From an uncultured Flavobacteriaceae bacterium (lineage in GTDB: Bacteria > Bacteroidota > Bacteroidia > Flavobacteriales > Flavobacteriaceae): a stretch of DNA of 64,000 nt. Position 1 is the stretch's first letter. Every line of letters starts with the position of its first letter. The stretch lies in assembly GCA_943788695.1 (NCBI GenBank), contig CALSRG010000003.1, positions 225,767 to 289,766 on the forward strand, in the 5' to 3' direction. Positions 8,527-16,175 of the stretch are shown here, piece after piece. Below the pieces are notes generated by a model. The model was not told the DNA's origin. It saw only the letters and a list, made by a program, of their open reading frames with translations, and searched no databases. The position numbers were made by a program, and so were the translations under genes.

Positions 8527-10122
8527 ATGAAAAAATTTTTAGTTTTTATCTTTTTATCTAGTTTACCGATGATTTCTGCCGCTGCAGATGCATCAAAAGG
8601 TATTGATCAGCAAATTGATGAGGCATTTGCGCCCATTTCCAATTTCTTTTCAGGCCTCATATTTTATGAGATTGCTGGAATACCATTGGTACTTATCATT
8701 TTAGTTTTTAGTGCGATTTTCTTCACTTTATATTTTGGTTTTCCAAACATCCGTTATTTTGGAACAGCCATTAATACTGTTCGCGGTAAATATGAAGATA
8801 TTGAAGGGGATCACCATGCTTTAAACACTGATTTAGCAGTAGATGGGGACATCTCAGACACTATTCGTGACGAAAGCAAAGAAGGCGAAGTCAGTCATTT
8901 TCAAGCCCTCGCAACTGCTGTTTCAGGTACCGTAGGGAATGGGAATATTGCTGGGGTAGCCTTGGCGATAGCTTTAGGAGGTCCTGGTGCTACTTTCTGG
9001 ATGATCATATGCGGCTTATTAGGTATGTCGACAAAATTTGTGGAGTGCACCCTTGGTGTTCAGTATCGCGATATTGGCCCAGATGGAACTGTATATGGCG
9101 GTCCTATGTACTATTTGAAGAAGGGGCTAGCGGAAAAAGGTTGGTCTAATTTAGGAAAATTTGCTGCTGTACTTTTTGCTATATTTTGTATAGGCGGATC
9201 ATTTGGTGGCGGAAACGCTGCTCAATCCAACCAGGCTACCATTGTTCTTAAAGAGCTTTTGGGTCTTGAAAACACTGCCGCAGGTTTCGTGATTGGTGTT
9301 ATTTTAGCCATTTTGGTAGGCGTCATTATCATTGGTGGTATCAAACGTATCGCCTCAGTAACAGAAAAAGTAGTGCCATTTATGGCGCTTTTATATTTAT
9401 TGGCATGTTTTTACATTGTTTTCAGCAATATCACACTTGTTGATGATGCTTTTGGTTTGATTTTCTCAAATGCTTTCACCCCACAAGCAGGAATTGGTGG
9501 GATCATAGGTGTTTTACTCATCGGTTTCCGAAGAGCAGCCTTCTCTAACGAAGCCGGAGCAGGTTCAGCGTCTATTGCGCATTCTGCGGTAAGAACGAAA
9601 TACTCCGCTTCCGAGGGATTGGTTGCACTATTGGAGCCGTTTATCGATACCGTTGTAATTTGCACCATGACAGCCTTGGTGATTATAATATTTAATTTTG
9701 GAGGATTTTTCGAATACGGCGGCGATGGTAGTGGTGCAGTATTTATAGACGGCATGGCTTATGAGGGTGCAGGAATTACATCAAAAGCATTTGCAAATTA
9801 CATTCCATTTTCAAATGTTTTCTTAACTATTGCAGTCGTATTATTTGCTGTATCGACTATGATTTCTTGGTCGTATTATGGTTTACAATCATGGAAATAT
9901 TTATTTGGACGCGGTGCCGCTGCTGATATGACTTACAAACTTTTATTTTTAACTTTCGTTGTCATTGGTGCTGCGGCAAACATGAAATCGATTTGGGACT
10001 TTTCAGACGCGATGATTTTTGCCATGATTTTTCCAAATATGATAGGCTTATATTTCCTTTTCCCAGTTGTTAAAAAACAATTGAACAGATACCTAAAAGC
10101 CATAAAATCTTTTAACAATTGA
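8527..10122 (+). CDS. Sodium:alanine (AGCS) symporter family protein
   Basis: 531 residues. An N-terminal export signal (MKKFLVFIFLSSLPMISAAA) precedes the first helices, a feature common in Bacteroidota members. Signature regions are HFQALATAVSGTVGNGNIAGVA (about 125-146), GGPMYYLKKG, GGGNAAQSNQ and RRAAFSNEAGAGSASIAH (about 336-353), which line the Na+/amino-acid site in this family. Some ten or eleven transmembrane helices follow. Role: uptake of alanine or glycine with Na+ across the inner membrane. It lies alone between the channel gene and the ComEA-like gene. Confidence 0.92.
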   Translation: MKKFLVFIFLSSLPMISAAADASKGIDQQIDEAFAPISNFFSGLIFYEIAGIPLVLIILVFSAIFFTLYFGFPNIRYFGTAINTVRGKYEDIEGDHHALNTDLAVDGDISDTIRDESKEGEVSHFQALATAVSGTVGNGNIAGVALAIALGGPGATFWMIICGLLGMSTKFVECTLGVQYRDIGPDGTVYGGPMYYLKKGLAEKGWSNLGKFAAVLFAIFCIGGSFGGGNAAQSNQATIVLKELLGLENTAAGFVIGVILAILVGVIIIGGIKRIASVTEKVVPFMALLYLLACFYIVFSNITLVDDAFGLIFSNAFTPQAGIGGIIGVLLIGFRRAAFSNEAGAGSASIAHSAVRTKYSASEGLVALLEPFIDTVVICTMTALVIIIFNFGGFFEYGGDGSGAVFIDGMAYEGAGITSKAFANYIPFSNVFLTIAVVLFAVSTMISWSYYGLQSWKYLFGRGAAADMTYKLLFLTFVVIGAAANMKSIWDFSDAMIFAMIFPNMIGLYFLFPVVKKQLNRYLKAIKSFNN

Positions 10123-10140
10123 TCGCATTCCTAGTTTAGA

Positions 10141-10986
10141 ATGTCTTTATTACCACAAATTTTTTTCACAAGACGTCAACGCGCCGAAACTATTGTATTG
10201 GTTGCGATAACAGCTATGTAGGCACTTACTTTATATTTTGTCAGGCCACAAATACAAAAGGTTGGTGAGTCCACATTCGATTTGATTGAGTTTCAAACTG
10301 AAATTGATCAATTGACGGCGACCGTTGGCCTTGTTGAAAATGAAATTCAGCCTTTTAATCCAAATTTTATTTCCGATTATAAAGCTTATGTCTTAAACAT
10401 ACCGCCAGAGGCCATTGATCGTTTGCGCAAATTCAGAGCAGATGATAAGTGGATTAATTCTGCTGCCGAATTTCAGTCGGTAACATTAATATCAGATGAA
10501 TTGTTAATGGCTTTAACACCGCTATTTAGCTTTCCTGAATGGACACAAAATAGAGGTATTCAATTGTATTCAGATCCAGTTAAGATTGATATTAATGAAG
10601 CAACAGTATCCCAACTTGAGCTTATTAAGGGTATTGGCAAAGTGAGTGCTTTGAGAATTTTACAATATCGTGATGGTACAATTGGTGGATTCGCAGATAT
10701 GGTAGAATTGAATGGAGTTTATGGTTTACCGCCTGAAGTCATCACAGAGTTGAAAAAATATTTTTATGTTGGTAAGCCGAGGGTCATCGAGCCATTCAAT
10801 GCATTAACAGTAGAAGCTGATCAATTGGTTACCATACCTTTTATTGACTATGAATTGGCACATGAAATTATTGAACAACGTGCTTTGCATAGGGGAGAAT
10901 TGACGAAGGATATCTTGTTAAAAATCAAGAATTTTCCTGTCGATAAGTTGGATATTATACTATTGTATCTGTATTTTTCAAAATAG
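10141..10986 (+). pseudogene. ComEA-like helix-hairpin-helix membrane protein with in-frame TAG
   Basis: The frame starts at ATG 10141 with a basic N-terminus (FFTRRQRAET) and a transmembrane helix, is stopped by TAG at 10219-10221 inside that helix, and continues open to 10986. The helix reads IVLVAITAM-stop-ALTLYFV, so one codon (probably TGG to TAG) is affected. Downstream lie two helix-hairpin-helix units; the first is clear (DINEATVSQLELIKGIGKVSALRILQYRD split across about 10588-10676). Family members bind DNA, some in competence (ComEA), but general HhH use is possible. Without read-through, translation could only restart after the helix, for example near 10282, giving a soluble protein. 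It lies 18 bases after the symporter gene. Confidence 0.75.
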
Positions 10987-11053
10987 CATAACGGTTACTA
11001 ACGTTCAATTGAAAAAAAATAAATTCGATATGTCATGTATTCACTTTTAATAT

Positions 11054-11061
11054 TATATTTG
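11054..11061 (+). promoter_or_regulatory. -7 element of the rpsU promoter
   Basis: TATATTTG fits TAnnTTTG. No good TTTG is seen at the -33 spacing. The leader to the rpsU start at 11093 would be about 25 bases. Confidence 0.5.
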
Positions 11062-11077
11062 CATCCTAAACTTTTAA

Positions 11078-11086
11078 AGAAAAGAG
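11078..11086 (+). promoter_or_regulatory. Extended Shine-Dalgarno-like site of rpsU
   Basis: AGAAAAGAG lies 6 bases before the rpsU ATG. It matches AGAAAGGAG, the complement of the expected 3' end of Bacteroidota 16S rRNA, at 8 of 9 positions. Neighbouring highly expressed genes such as tuf show no such site, so this one is likely functional. In Flavobacterium johnsoniae, bS21 hides the anti-SD and rpsU is reported, as I recall, to be translated preferentially by ribosomes lacking bS21. Confidence 0.55.
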
Positions 11087-11092
11087 TACAAG

Positions 11093-11287
11093 ATGTTAAT
11101 TATTCCAATCAAAGACGGTGAAAATATTGATAGAGCTTTAAAGCGTTTCAAACGAAAGTTTGACAAAACAGGAACTATGCGTGGTCTTAAACGTCGTAAG
11201 GAATTTGTAAAACCATCTGTTGTTAGACGTGCTCAAATTCAAAAAGCGCAATACATTCAGGGATTGCGAGATGCTGAACAGAATTAA
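11093..11287 (+). CDS. rpsU: 30S ribosomal protein bS21
   Basis: 64 residues, basic, with the family pattern of an N-terminal strand (MLIIPIKDGENIDRALKRFKRK) and a long basic C-terminal helix. bS21 sits near the 3' end of 16S rRNA on the small-subunit platform; in Bacteroidota it helps cover the anti-Shine-Dalgarno sequence together with bS6 and bS18. The gene has its own promoter element, an SD-like site at 11078-11086 and a strong terminator at 11308, so it looks monocistronic and set up for autogenous control through bS21 occupancy of ribosomes (inference). Confidence 0.93.
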   Translation: MLIIPIKDGENIDRALKRFKRKFDKTGTMRGLKRRKEFVKPSVVRRAQIQKAQYIQGLRDAEQN

Positions 11288-11307
11288 AATGTTCAATAAA
11301 CTTTTTT

Positions 11308-11333
11308 AATCCCGCTTTTGCGGGATTTTTTTT
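11308..11333 (+). terminator. Intrinsic terminator of rpsU
   Basis: Eight-base-pair stem AATCCCGC/GCGGGATT with a TTTT loop followed by a run of eight T. Confidence 0.9.
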
Positions 11334-11417
11334 ACTTCTGTATTTCGGATTTTTTAATATTTTTAAGAGTTCGTGCAATTCTGGGTGCAGTTTTACCCTG
11401 TTTTAGGGAAATTTTCT

Positions 11418-11448
11418 TAAACGAACATTTATAGCTTAAATTCGTTTA
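11418..11448. promoter_or_regulatory. Inverted repeat upstream of the HTH gene
   Basis: Perfect 8-base inverted repeat TAAACGAA (11418-11425) and TTCGTTTA (11441-11448), centre-to-centre spacing 23 bases, ending 16 bases before the start codon of the small HTH gene. The spacing is near two helical turns, as expected for a dimer operator; autoregulation is an inference. Confidence 0.4.
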
Positions 11449-11464
11449 GATATTTTTTTTCGAA

Positions 11465-11662
11465 ATGTTAAACGTTGTTTTAGGTAAAAAAATCAAGTCT
11501 TTAAGAATTCATAATAACATGACACAAACCGATGTTGCTAATGCGCTAAATATGTCGCAATCAGCATACTCTAGAATGGAGCGTGGCGAAACTTCTGCTT
11601 GGATTATGAAAGTTGAAAATATCTATACTTTATATAATATTAGTTTGCAAGATTTGTTGTAA
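11465..11662 (+). CDS. Small XRE-family helix-turn-helix regulator
   Basis: 65 residues forming little more than one Cro/CI-type HTH: LGKKIKSLRIHNNMTQTDVA, then NMSQSAYSRMERGET as the recognition part, and a short fourth/fifth helix. It would bind DNA as a dimer; the targets are unknown, but the inverted repeat at 11418-11448 directly upstream is a candidate. There is no toxin partner or methylase beside it: upstream is rpsU with its terminator, downstream 68 bases away is the recombinase gene, which may share its transcript. Such single-domain regulators occur singly in Bacteroidota; phage origin is possible but nothing else phage-like is present. Confidence 0.8.
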   Translation: MLNVVLGKKIKSLRIHNNMTQTDVANALNMSQSAYSRMERGETSAWIMKVENIYTLYNISLQDLL

Positions 11663-11730
11663 AAATGATTGCTTTTAAAGGAAATTATCATTTTTAATTG
11701 TATCTTGTATGTACGAAATGTCGTTTGACC

Positions 11731-12624
11731 ATGACGATCACTATTGATTCTTTCTTAGATTATTTGAAAGTCGAAAGGCGCTATTCCTCTCATACCATTA
11801 CAGCCTACAGAAAAGATTTAAAGGACTTTTTAGAGTTTAATCATAAGTCACTTAACGGCAAATCAATAGCGAATATTGAATATCAGGACGTTCGTCATTG
11901 GTTGGGACATCTGTCCAACCAAGCATTAGATCATCGAACCATTAATCGCAAAATAAGTGCGCTAAAGTCATATTTTAAATATCTGAATAAAACGAAACAA
12001 AGAGATGACAATCCTATGTTGGGTCATCACACACTAAAAACTTCGAAGAGGGTGATGACACCTTTGTCTATTGATGAGATGAGAAGGCTTTTTGAAGATG
12101 TTCATTTTTCGGAGGACTATTCAGGCAGGAGGGATAAATTGATTTTAGATTTACTTTACTGCACAGGTATGCGTCGTGCCGAATTGATCGGTCTTAGCAT
12201 CGGAGATATAGATTTGGATTTGGGTTCCGTCAAAGTATTAGGAAAAAGAAATAAAGAGCGCATCATTCCTCTTACAAATTCTATTGTAAAAGAAATTTTG
12301 ACCTATTTAAGTTTTCGTCTTGCTTTAGTTCCTTATAATAATGACTCATTGTTTCTGACCGACAAAGGCAATATGTTGTACCCTCAATTCGTTTATAACG
12401 TTGTTCGAAAATATCTAGCTAAGGTGACCACCAAAAAATATATTGGCCCACATATTCTGAGGCATACTTTTGCAACTCACCTTTTAGAAAGGGGCGCAAA
12501 TCTTAATGGGGTAAAAGATTTGCTTGGACACTCGAGCTTAGCCGCGACTCAGATTTACACACATTCCAATATTAACGAACTTAAAAAGGTATATCAAAAA
12601 ACTCATCCAAGACAAAAGAAATAA
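11731..12624 (+). CDS. Tyrosine recombinase XerC/XerD type
   Basis: 297 residues. The N-terminal SAM-like core-binding domain (SFLDYLKVERRYSSHTITAYRKDL) is followed by the catalytic domain with all key residues: Arg in CTGMRRAEL, Lys in VLGKRNKERIIPL, HILRHTFATHLL (His-x-x-Arg), the second His in DLLGHSSLAAT, and the nucleophile Tyr in TQIYTHSN. I take ATG 11731; an in-frame TTG at 11698 would add an unlikely 11 residues. Length and context (just before hpf, tRNAs and tuf) fit a housekeeping Xer protein that resolves chromosome dimers at dif, not an integrase of a mobile element. XerC versus XerD is left open. Confidence 0.87.
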   Translation: MTITIDSFLDYLKVERRYSSHTITAYRKDLKDFLEFNHKSLNGKSIANIEYQDVRHWLGHLSNQALDHRTINRKISALKSYFKYLNKTKQRDDNPMLGHHTLKTSKRVMTPLSIDEMRRLFEDVHFSEDYSGRRDKLILDLLYCTGMRRAELIGLSIGDIDLDLGSVKVLGKRNKERIIPLTNSIVKEILTYLSFRLALVPYNNDSLFLTDKGNMLYPQFVYNVVRKYLAKVTTKKYIGPHILRHTFATHLLERGANLNGVKDLLGHSSLAATQIYTHSNINELKKVYQKTHPRQKK

Positions 12625-12647
12625 TATTAAATTTAACTCACTTCACT

Positions 12648-12944
12648 ATGAACATTGAAATACAAGCTATTCATTTTACAGCAGATCATAAATTAAAAGA
12701 ATTTATTCACAAACGATTGAATAAACTCGATTTATTTTTTGACAGAATTATTGCTTCAGATGTTTTCTTGAAAGTCGAAAACACCAGCGATAGAGCAAAT
12801 AAAATCGTTGAAATCCGACTCCAAATTCCAAATGAAACATTAATGGTGAAAAAATCAGCCAAATCTTTTGAGGAAGGGGTGGACCTTTCAGCTGAATCAT
12901 TAGAGCGCCAACTCAAAAAACATAAGCAAAAAACACGTTCTTAA
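12648..12944 (+). CDS. hpf: Ribosome hibernation promoting factor (HPF/RaiA family)
   Basis: 98 residues, the short form of the family: beta-alpha-beta-beta-beta-alpha fold with the N-terminal strand MNIEIQAIHFTAD and the conserved helix HKRLNKLDLFF, ending in a basic tail (LKKHKQKTRS). It binds the decoding site of the 30S subunit and stops translation in slow growth. The gene follows the recombinase by 23 bases and probably shares its transcript. There is no C-terminal dimerisation domain as in long HPF, so alone it would not be expected to join two ribosomes in the manner of long HPF. Confidence 0.85.
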   Translation: MNIEIQAIHFTADHKLKEFIHKRLNKLDLFFDRIIASDVFLKVENTSDRANKIVEIRLQIPNETLMVKKSAKSFEEGVDLSAESLERQLKKHKQKTRS

Positions 12945-12973
12945 AAGTTCATCGTTTTTTTGTTAAAAAATAT

Positions 12974-13003
12974 TTTGAATCATTAAATATTTCGATACAT
13001 TTG
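12974..13003 (+). promoter_or_regulatory. Promoter of the tRNA cluster
   Basis: TTTG at 12974-12977, 18-base spacer, TACATTTG at 12996-13003: a full match to the Bacteroidota -33/-7 consensus, 50 bases before the first tRNA. Confidence 0.75.
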
Positions 13004-13005
13004 CA

Positions 13006-13031
13006 GTCCGTTTGAAAAGACGGGCTTTTTT
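13006..13031 (+). terminator. Terminator-like hairpin at the start of the tRNA transcript
   Basis: GTCCGT (13006-13011) pairs with ACGGGC (13020-13025) over an 8-base loop, followed by six T. It lies just after the promoter, so the first arm falls near the likely transcription start. It may be an attenuator-like element or chance. Confidence 0.35.
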
Positions 13032-13052
13032 ATATGTAAAAAAGTGAAAGTT

Positions 13053-13126
13053 GCCGATATAGCTCAGCTGGCTAGAGCAGCTGATTTGTAATCAGCAGGT
13101 CGTGGGTTCGAGTCCCTCTATCGGCT
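13053..13126 (+). tRNA. tRNA-Thr (anticodon TGT)
   Basis: Complete cloverleaf: acceptor GCCGATA/TATCGGC, D arm AGCTCAGCTGGCTAGAGC, anticodon stem GCTGA/TCAGC with loop TTTGTAA (TGT at 13087-13089), T arm GTGGGTTCGAGTCCCTC. CCA is not encoded. Confidence 0.95.
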
Positions 13127-13200
13127 CTTTAAAAGAAAGTGACTAGTGTTTGGGAAATGGTGGTGATAATTGAACGTTCAAAACATTTTGATTTTAAATT

Positions 13201-13283
13201 GGGGAGATACTCAAGCGGCCAACGAGGACAGACTGTAAATCTGTTGGTTTTTACCTTCGCAGGTTCGAATCCTGCTCTCCCCA
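13201..13283 (+). tRNA. tRNA-Tyr (anticodon GTA)
   Basis: Class II tRNA with a long variable arm: acceptor GGGGAGA/TCTCCCC, anticodon loop ACTGTAAAT containing GTA, variable arm rich in T, T arm GCAGGTTCGAATCCTGC. Confidence 0.95.
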
Positions 13284-13318
13284 CGGTTTAAACCAGCGCG
13301 ACTGGGATTAAACTAATT

Positions 13319-13391
13319 GCGGGAGTAGCTCAGTTGGTAGAGCGTCAGCCTTCCAAGCTGAATGTCGCCGGTTCGAACCCGGTCTCCCGCT
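13319..13391 (+). tRNA. tRNA-Gly (anticodon TCC)
   Basis: Acceptor GCGGGAG/CTCCCGC, D arm AGCTCAGTTGGTAGAGC, anticodon stem CAGC/GCTG with loop holding TCC, T arm CCGGTTCGAACCCGG. Confidence 0.95.
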
Positions 13392-13401
13392 CTCAATTTT
13401 T

Positions 13402-13473
13402 GCCGGTGTAGCTCAGGGGTAGAGCGTTTCCTTGGTAAGGAAGAGGTCACGGGTTCAAATCCCGTCATTGGCT
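13402..13473 (+). tRNA. tRNA-Thr (anticodon GGT)
   Basis: Acceptor GCCGGTG/CATTGGC with two G-T pairs, D arm AGCTCAGGGGTAGAGC, anticodon loop TTGGTAA (GGT), T arm ACGGGTTCAAATCCCGT. Second threonine tRNA of the cluster, 68 bases before tuf. Confidence 0.95.
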
Positions 13474-13541
13474 CATTTTTGAAAGTAATTTTTTTTTAAC
13501 ATTAACAATAATTAGATAACTCTAAGCTTAAATTTTAAATC

Positions 13542-14729
13542 ATGGCAAAGGCAAATTTTGATCGGTCTAAACCCCACTTAAATATTGGGACTATTGGACA
13601 CGTCGATCACGGAAAAACAACACTTACTGCAGCTATTACAACGGTTTTGGCCAACGCAGGATTGTCCGAAAAGCGCGATTTCGACACGATCGATAACGCT
13701 CCAGAAGAGAAAGAACGTGGTATCACCATTAACACTTCTCACGTAGAATACTCTACAGAAAAACGTCATTACGCTCACGTTGACTGTCCAGGTCACGCGG
13801 ATTACGTAAAGAACATGGTTACAGGTGCTGCCCAAATGGACGGTGCCATTTTGGTTGTTGCTGCAACGGACGGGCCGATGCCTCAAACTCGTGAGCACAT
13901 CCTTTTAGGTCGTCAGGTCGGTATTCCTCGTATGGTCGTTTTCTTGAATAAAGTGGACATGGTAGATGATGAAGAATTATTAGAATTAGTTGAAATGGAA
14001 GTTCGTGATTTGTTGAGTTTCTACGAATATGACGGTGATAATGGACCTGTAATCTCTGGTTCTGCATTAGGTGCCTTAAACGGAGAGCAAAAATGGGTAG
14101 ACAGTGTTATGGAGTTGATGGATGCTGTTGATTCGTGGATTGAACTTCCTAAGAGAGATGTCGAAAAAGATTTCTTAATGCCAATCGAAGATGTCTTTTC
14201 GATTACTGGTCGTGGAACAGTAGCTACTGGTCGTATTGAAACTGGTGTAGCCAATACTGGTGACGCTGTCGATATTATCGGAATGGGTGCTGAGAAATTA
14301 TCCTCTACAATTACTGGAGTAGAGATGTTCCGTAAAATTTTGGATCGTGGCGAAGCCGGTGATAATGTAGGAATCCTCTTAAGAGGTATTGAAAAAACTG
14401 ATATCCGTAGAGGAATGGTGATCACTAAGCCTGGATCAGTCAAGCCACACGCCAAATTTAAAGCTGAGGTTTATATCCTTAAAAAAGAAGAAGGTGGACG
14501 TCACACACCATTCCATAACAATTACCGTCCACAGTTCTACGTAAGAACAACTGATGTAACAGGAAATATTGTACTTCCTGAAGGTGTTGAAATGGTTATG
14601 CCAGGTGACAACTTGACGATCCATGTTGACTTGATTCAGCCAATTGCTATGACTGTTGGTCTTCGTTTTGCGATTCGTGAAGGAGGACGTACCGTTGGTG
14701 CTGGACAAGTAACTGAGATTTTAGATTAA
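13542..14729 (+). CDS. tuf: Elongation factor Tu
   Basis: 395 residues with the three EF-Tu domains. GTP-binding motifs are GHVDHGKT (about 19-26), the switch region [17 protein letters not shown] (about 81-88) and NKVDMVD (about 136). EF-Tu brings aminoacyl-tRNA to the ribosomal A site. The gene stands directly behind four tRNA genes and is followed by tRNA-Trp and secE, a common bacterial order. The leader between the last tRNA and ATG has no Shine-Dalgarno sequence. A strong hairpin follows the stop codon. Only one tuf copy lies in this window. Confidence 0.98.
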   Translation: MAKANFDRSKPHLNIGTIGHVDHGKTTLTAAITTVLANAGLSEKRDFDTIDNAPEEKERGITINTSHVEYSTEKRHYAHVDCPGHADYVKNMVTGAAQMDGAILVVAATDGPMPQTREHILLGRQVGIPRMVVFLNKVDMVDDEELLELVEMEVRDLLSFYEYDGDNGPVISGSALGALNGEQKWVDSVMELMDAVDSWIELPKRDVEKDFLMPIEDVFSITGRGTVATGRIETGVANTGDAVDIIGMGAEKLSSTITGVEMFRKILDRGEAGDNVGILLRGIEKTDIRRGMVITKPGSVKPHAKFKAEVYILKKEEGGRHTPFHNNYRPQFYVRTTDVTGNIVLPEGVEMVMPGDNLTIHVDLIQPIAMTVGLRFAIREGGRTVGAGQVTEILD

Positions 14730-14751
14730 GCATTTTCATAAATACAGCCAA

Positions 14752-14778
14752 AAGGTATCTTGTTTTTCAAGATACCTT
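14752..14778 (+). terminator. Perfect hairpin between tuf and tRNA-Trp
   Basis: 11-base-pair perfect stem AAGGTATCTTG/CAAGATACCTT with a TTTTT loop; AGCC/GGCT next to it can lengthen the stem with a small bulge. No T run follows, so it may be a processing or partial-termination site that separates tuf from the downstream operon. Confidence 0.55.
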
Positions 14779-14789
14779 GGCTTGTGTTT

Positions 14790-14862
14790 ACGGGTTTAGC
14801 TCAGTTGGTAGAGCACTGGTCTCCAAAACCAGGTGTCGGGAGTTCGAGCCTCTCAACCCGTG
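14790..14862 (+). tRNA. tRNA-Trp (anticodon CCA)
   Basis: Acceptor ACGGGTT/AACCCGT, D arm AGCTCAGTTGGTAGAGC, anticodon stem CTGGT/ACCAG with loop holding CCA, T arm GGGAGTTCGAGCCTCTC. Lies between tuf and secE. Confidence 0.95.
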
Positions 14863-14915
14863 CTAAACATAGGAGACAGCAACACCACAGAGGTGATAAT
14901 TTTAGAGCATTTATA

Positions 14916-15101
14916 ATGATTGAATATTTTAAAGCATCATTTGAAGAACTTAGAACTAACGTCAGCTGGCCAAGCTGGGATAACGCGTGGAACTTAACAG
15001 TGCTCGTTGCGACGTTCTCTGTGGTTTTCGCTTTACTTATTTGGGCTGTTGACTCTGTTTTCATTGAGGTGGTGTCATCTTATTTTGCATTTTTAAACTA
15101 A
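14916..15101 (+). CDS. secE: Preprotein translocase subunit SecE
   Basis: 61 residues with the minimal SecE form: an amphipathic helix (YFKASFEELRTNVSWPSWDNAWN) ending in the conserved WPS/T motif and a single transmembrane helix (about 30-55). It clamps SecY in the inner-membrane translocon. The longer open frame that starts at 14760 runs through tRNA-Trp; the ATG at 14916 is the real start. nusG follows 9 bases later. Confidence 0.93.
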   Translation: MIEYFKASFEELRTNVSWPSWDNAWNLTVLVATFSVVFALLIWAVDSVFIEVVSSYFAFLN

Positions 15102-15110
15102 AAAAAGAAG

Positions 15111-15665
15111 ATGGCTGCAGTAGTTGAAAAGAAGTGGTATGTTGTTCGCGCTGTAAGCGGACAAGAAAATAAGATTAAATCTTATATCGAGTCCGAAATT
15201 GCTCGAATGGGATTACAAGACTATGTGGAACAAATTTTGGTACCAACAGAAAAAGTAATTCAAATTCGAAATGGTAAAAAAATTCAAAAGGATAAAGTTT
15301 ATTTCCCAGGATATATTATGGTTCAAGCAAACCTAAGTGGCGAAATACCCCATATAATCAAATCAATCACTAACGTTATTGGATTTCTTGGTGAAACCAA
15401 AGGTGGTGAACCAGTGCCTTTAAGATCATCAGAGGTGAATCGCATGTTAGGTAAGGTTGATGAATTGGCTATTAAAGATGATCCTAATATGGTGATTCCT
15501 TTTGTGAAAGGTGAAACAGTAAAAGTAATTGATGGGCCATTTAACGGTTTTGATGGTACTATCGAGAATATAAATGAAGATAAACGTAAACTTGAAGTGA
15601 TGGTTAAAATCTTTGGTCGTAAAACACCTCTTGAGCTTAGCTTCATGCAAGTTGAAAAAATATAA
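15111..15665 (+). CDS. nusG: Transcription termination/antitermination factor NusG
   Basis: 184 residues: N-terminal NGN domain (KKWYVVRAVSGQENKIKSYI; promoter-proximal polymerase-clamp contact) and a C-terminal KOW domain (about 130-184, VKVIDGPFNGFDGTIENIN). It binds RNA polymerase near the main channel and links it to ribosomes or Rho. Position between secE and rplK is the universal one. Confidence 0.96.
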   Translation: MAAVVEKKWYVVRAVSGQENKIKSYIESEIARMGLQDYVEQILVPTEKVIQIRNGKKIQKDKVYFPGYIMVQANLSGEIPHIIKSITNVIGFLGETKGGEPVPLRSSEVNRMLGKVDELAIKDDPNMVIPFVKGETVKVIDGPFNGFDGTIENINEDKRKLEVMVKIFGRKTPLELSFMQVEKI

Positions 15666-15728
15666 TTGTTACACCTAACCGATTTGTTGTCAAGCTTCCA
15701 TCTGATAACCGATCATAATTAAATGTAA

Positions 15729-16169
15729 ATGGCAAAAGAGCTAAGCAAATTAGTCAAGTTACAAGTAAGAGGTGGCGCAGCCAATCCCTCACCTCCAGTA
15801 GGACCTGCATTAGGTGCCGCTGGTGTGAACATCATGGAGTTCTGTAAGCAATTTAATGCAAGAACTCAAGACAAGCAAGGCAAAATTGTGCCTGTGGTTA
15901 TTTCAGTGTATAAAGACAAATCGTTTGAATTTGTAATCAAAACGGCGCCTGCTGCTGTCCAAATTTTAGAAGCTTCAAAAGTGAAAAAAGGTTCGGGAGA
16001 ACCAAATCGCGCCAAGGTTGCTAAAATTACATGGGATCAGGTACGTACTATCGCAGAAGACAAAATGCAAGATTTAAATGCATTTACTATTGACTCAGCC
16101 ATGAAGATGGTTGCTGGAACAGCACGTTCGATGGGAGTTACAGTCAAAGGAGGAGCAGAACCAAAATAA
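15729..16169 (+). CDS. rplK: 50S ribosomal protein uL11
   Basis: 146 residues. The N-terminal domain has the conserved [21 protein letters not shown] segment that contacts the GTPase centre and thiostrepton site; the C-terminal domain binds 23S rRNA. It lies 63 bases after nusG and 6 bases before rplA in the standard order. Confidence 0.97.
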   Translation: MAKELSKLVKLQVRGGAANPSPPVGPALGAAGVNIMEFCKQFNARTQDKQGKIVPVVISVYKDKSFEFVIKTAPAAVQILEASKVKKGSGEPNRAKVAKITWDQVRTIAEDKMQDLNAFTIDSAMKMVAGTARSMGVTVKGGAEPK

Positions 16170-16175
16170 ATTCTT

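Noticed and set aside
11731..12624. Tyrosine recombinase as sign of an integrated mobile element
   Set aside because: The gene lies beside hpf, tRNAs and tuf with no direct repeats, excisionase or cargo, and has normal Xer size; a housekeeping XerC/D is more likely despite the neighbouring tRNA genes.
14760..14915. Extended secE reading frame starting at 14760
   Set aside because: It runs through tRNA-Trp and the preceding hairpin; the ATG at 14916 gives the normal SecE.
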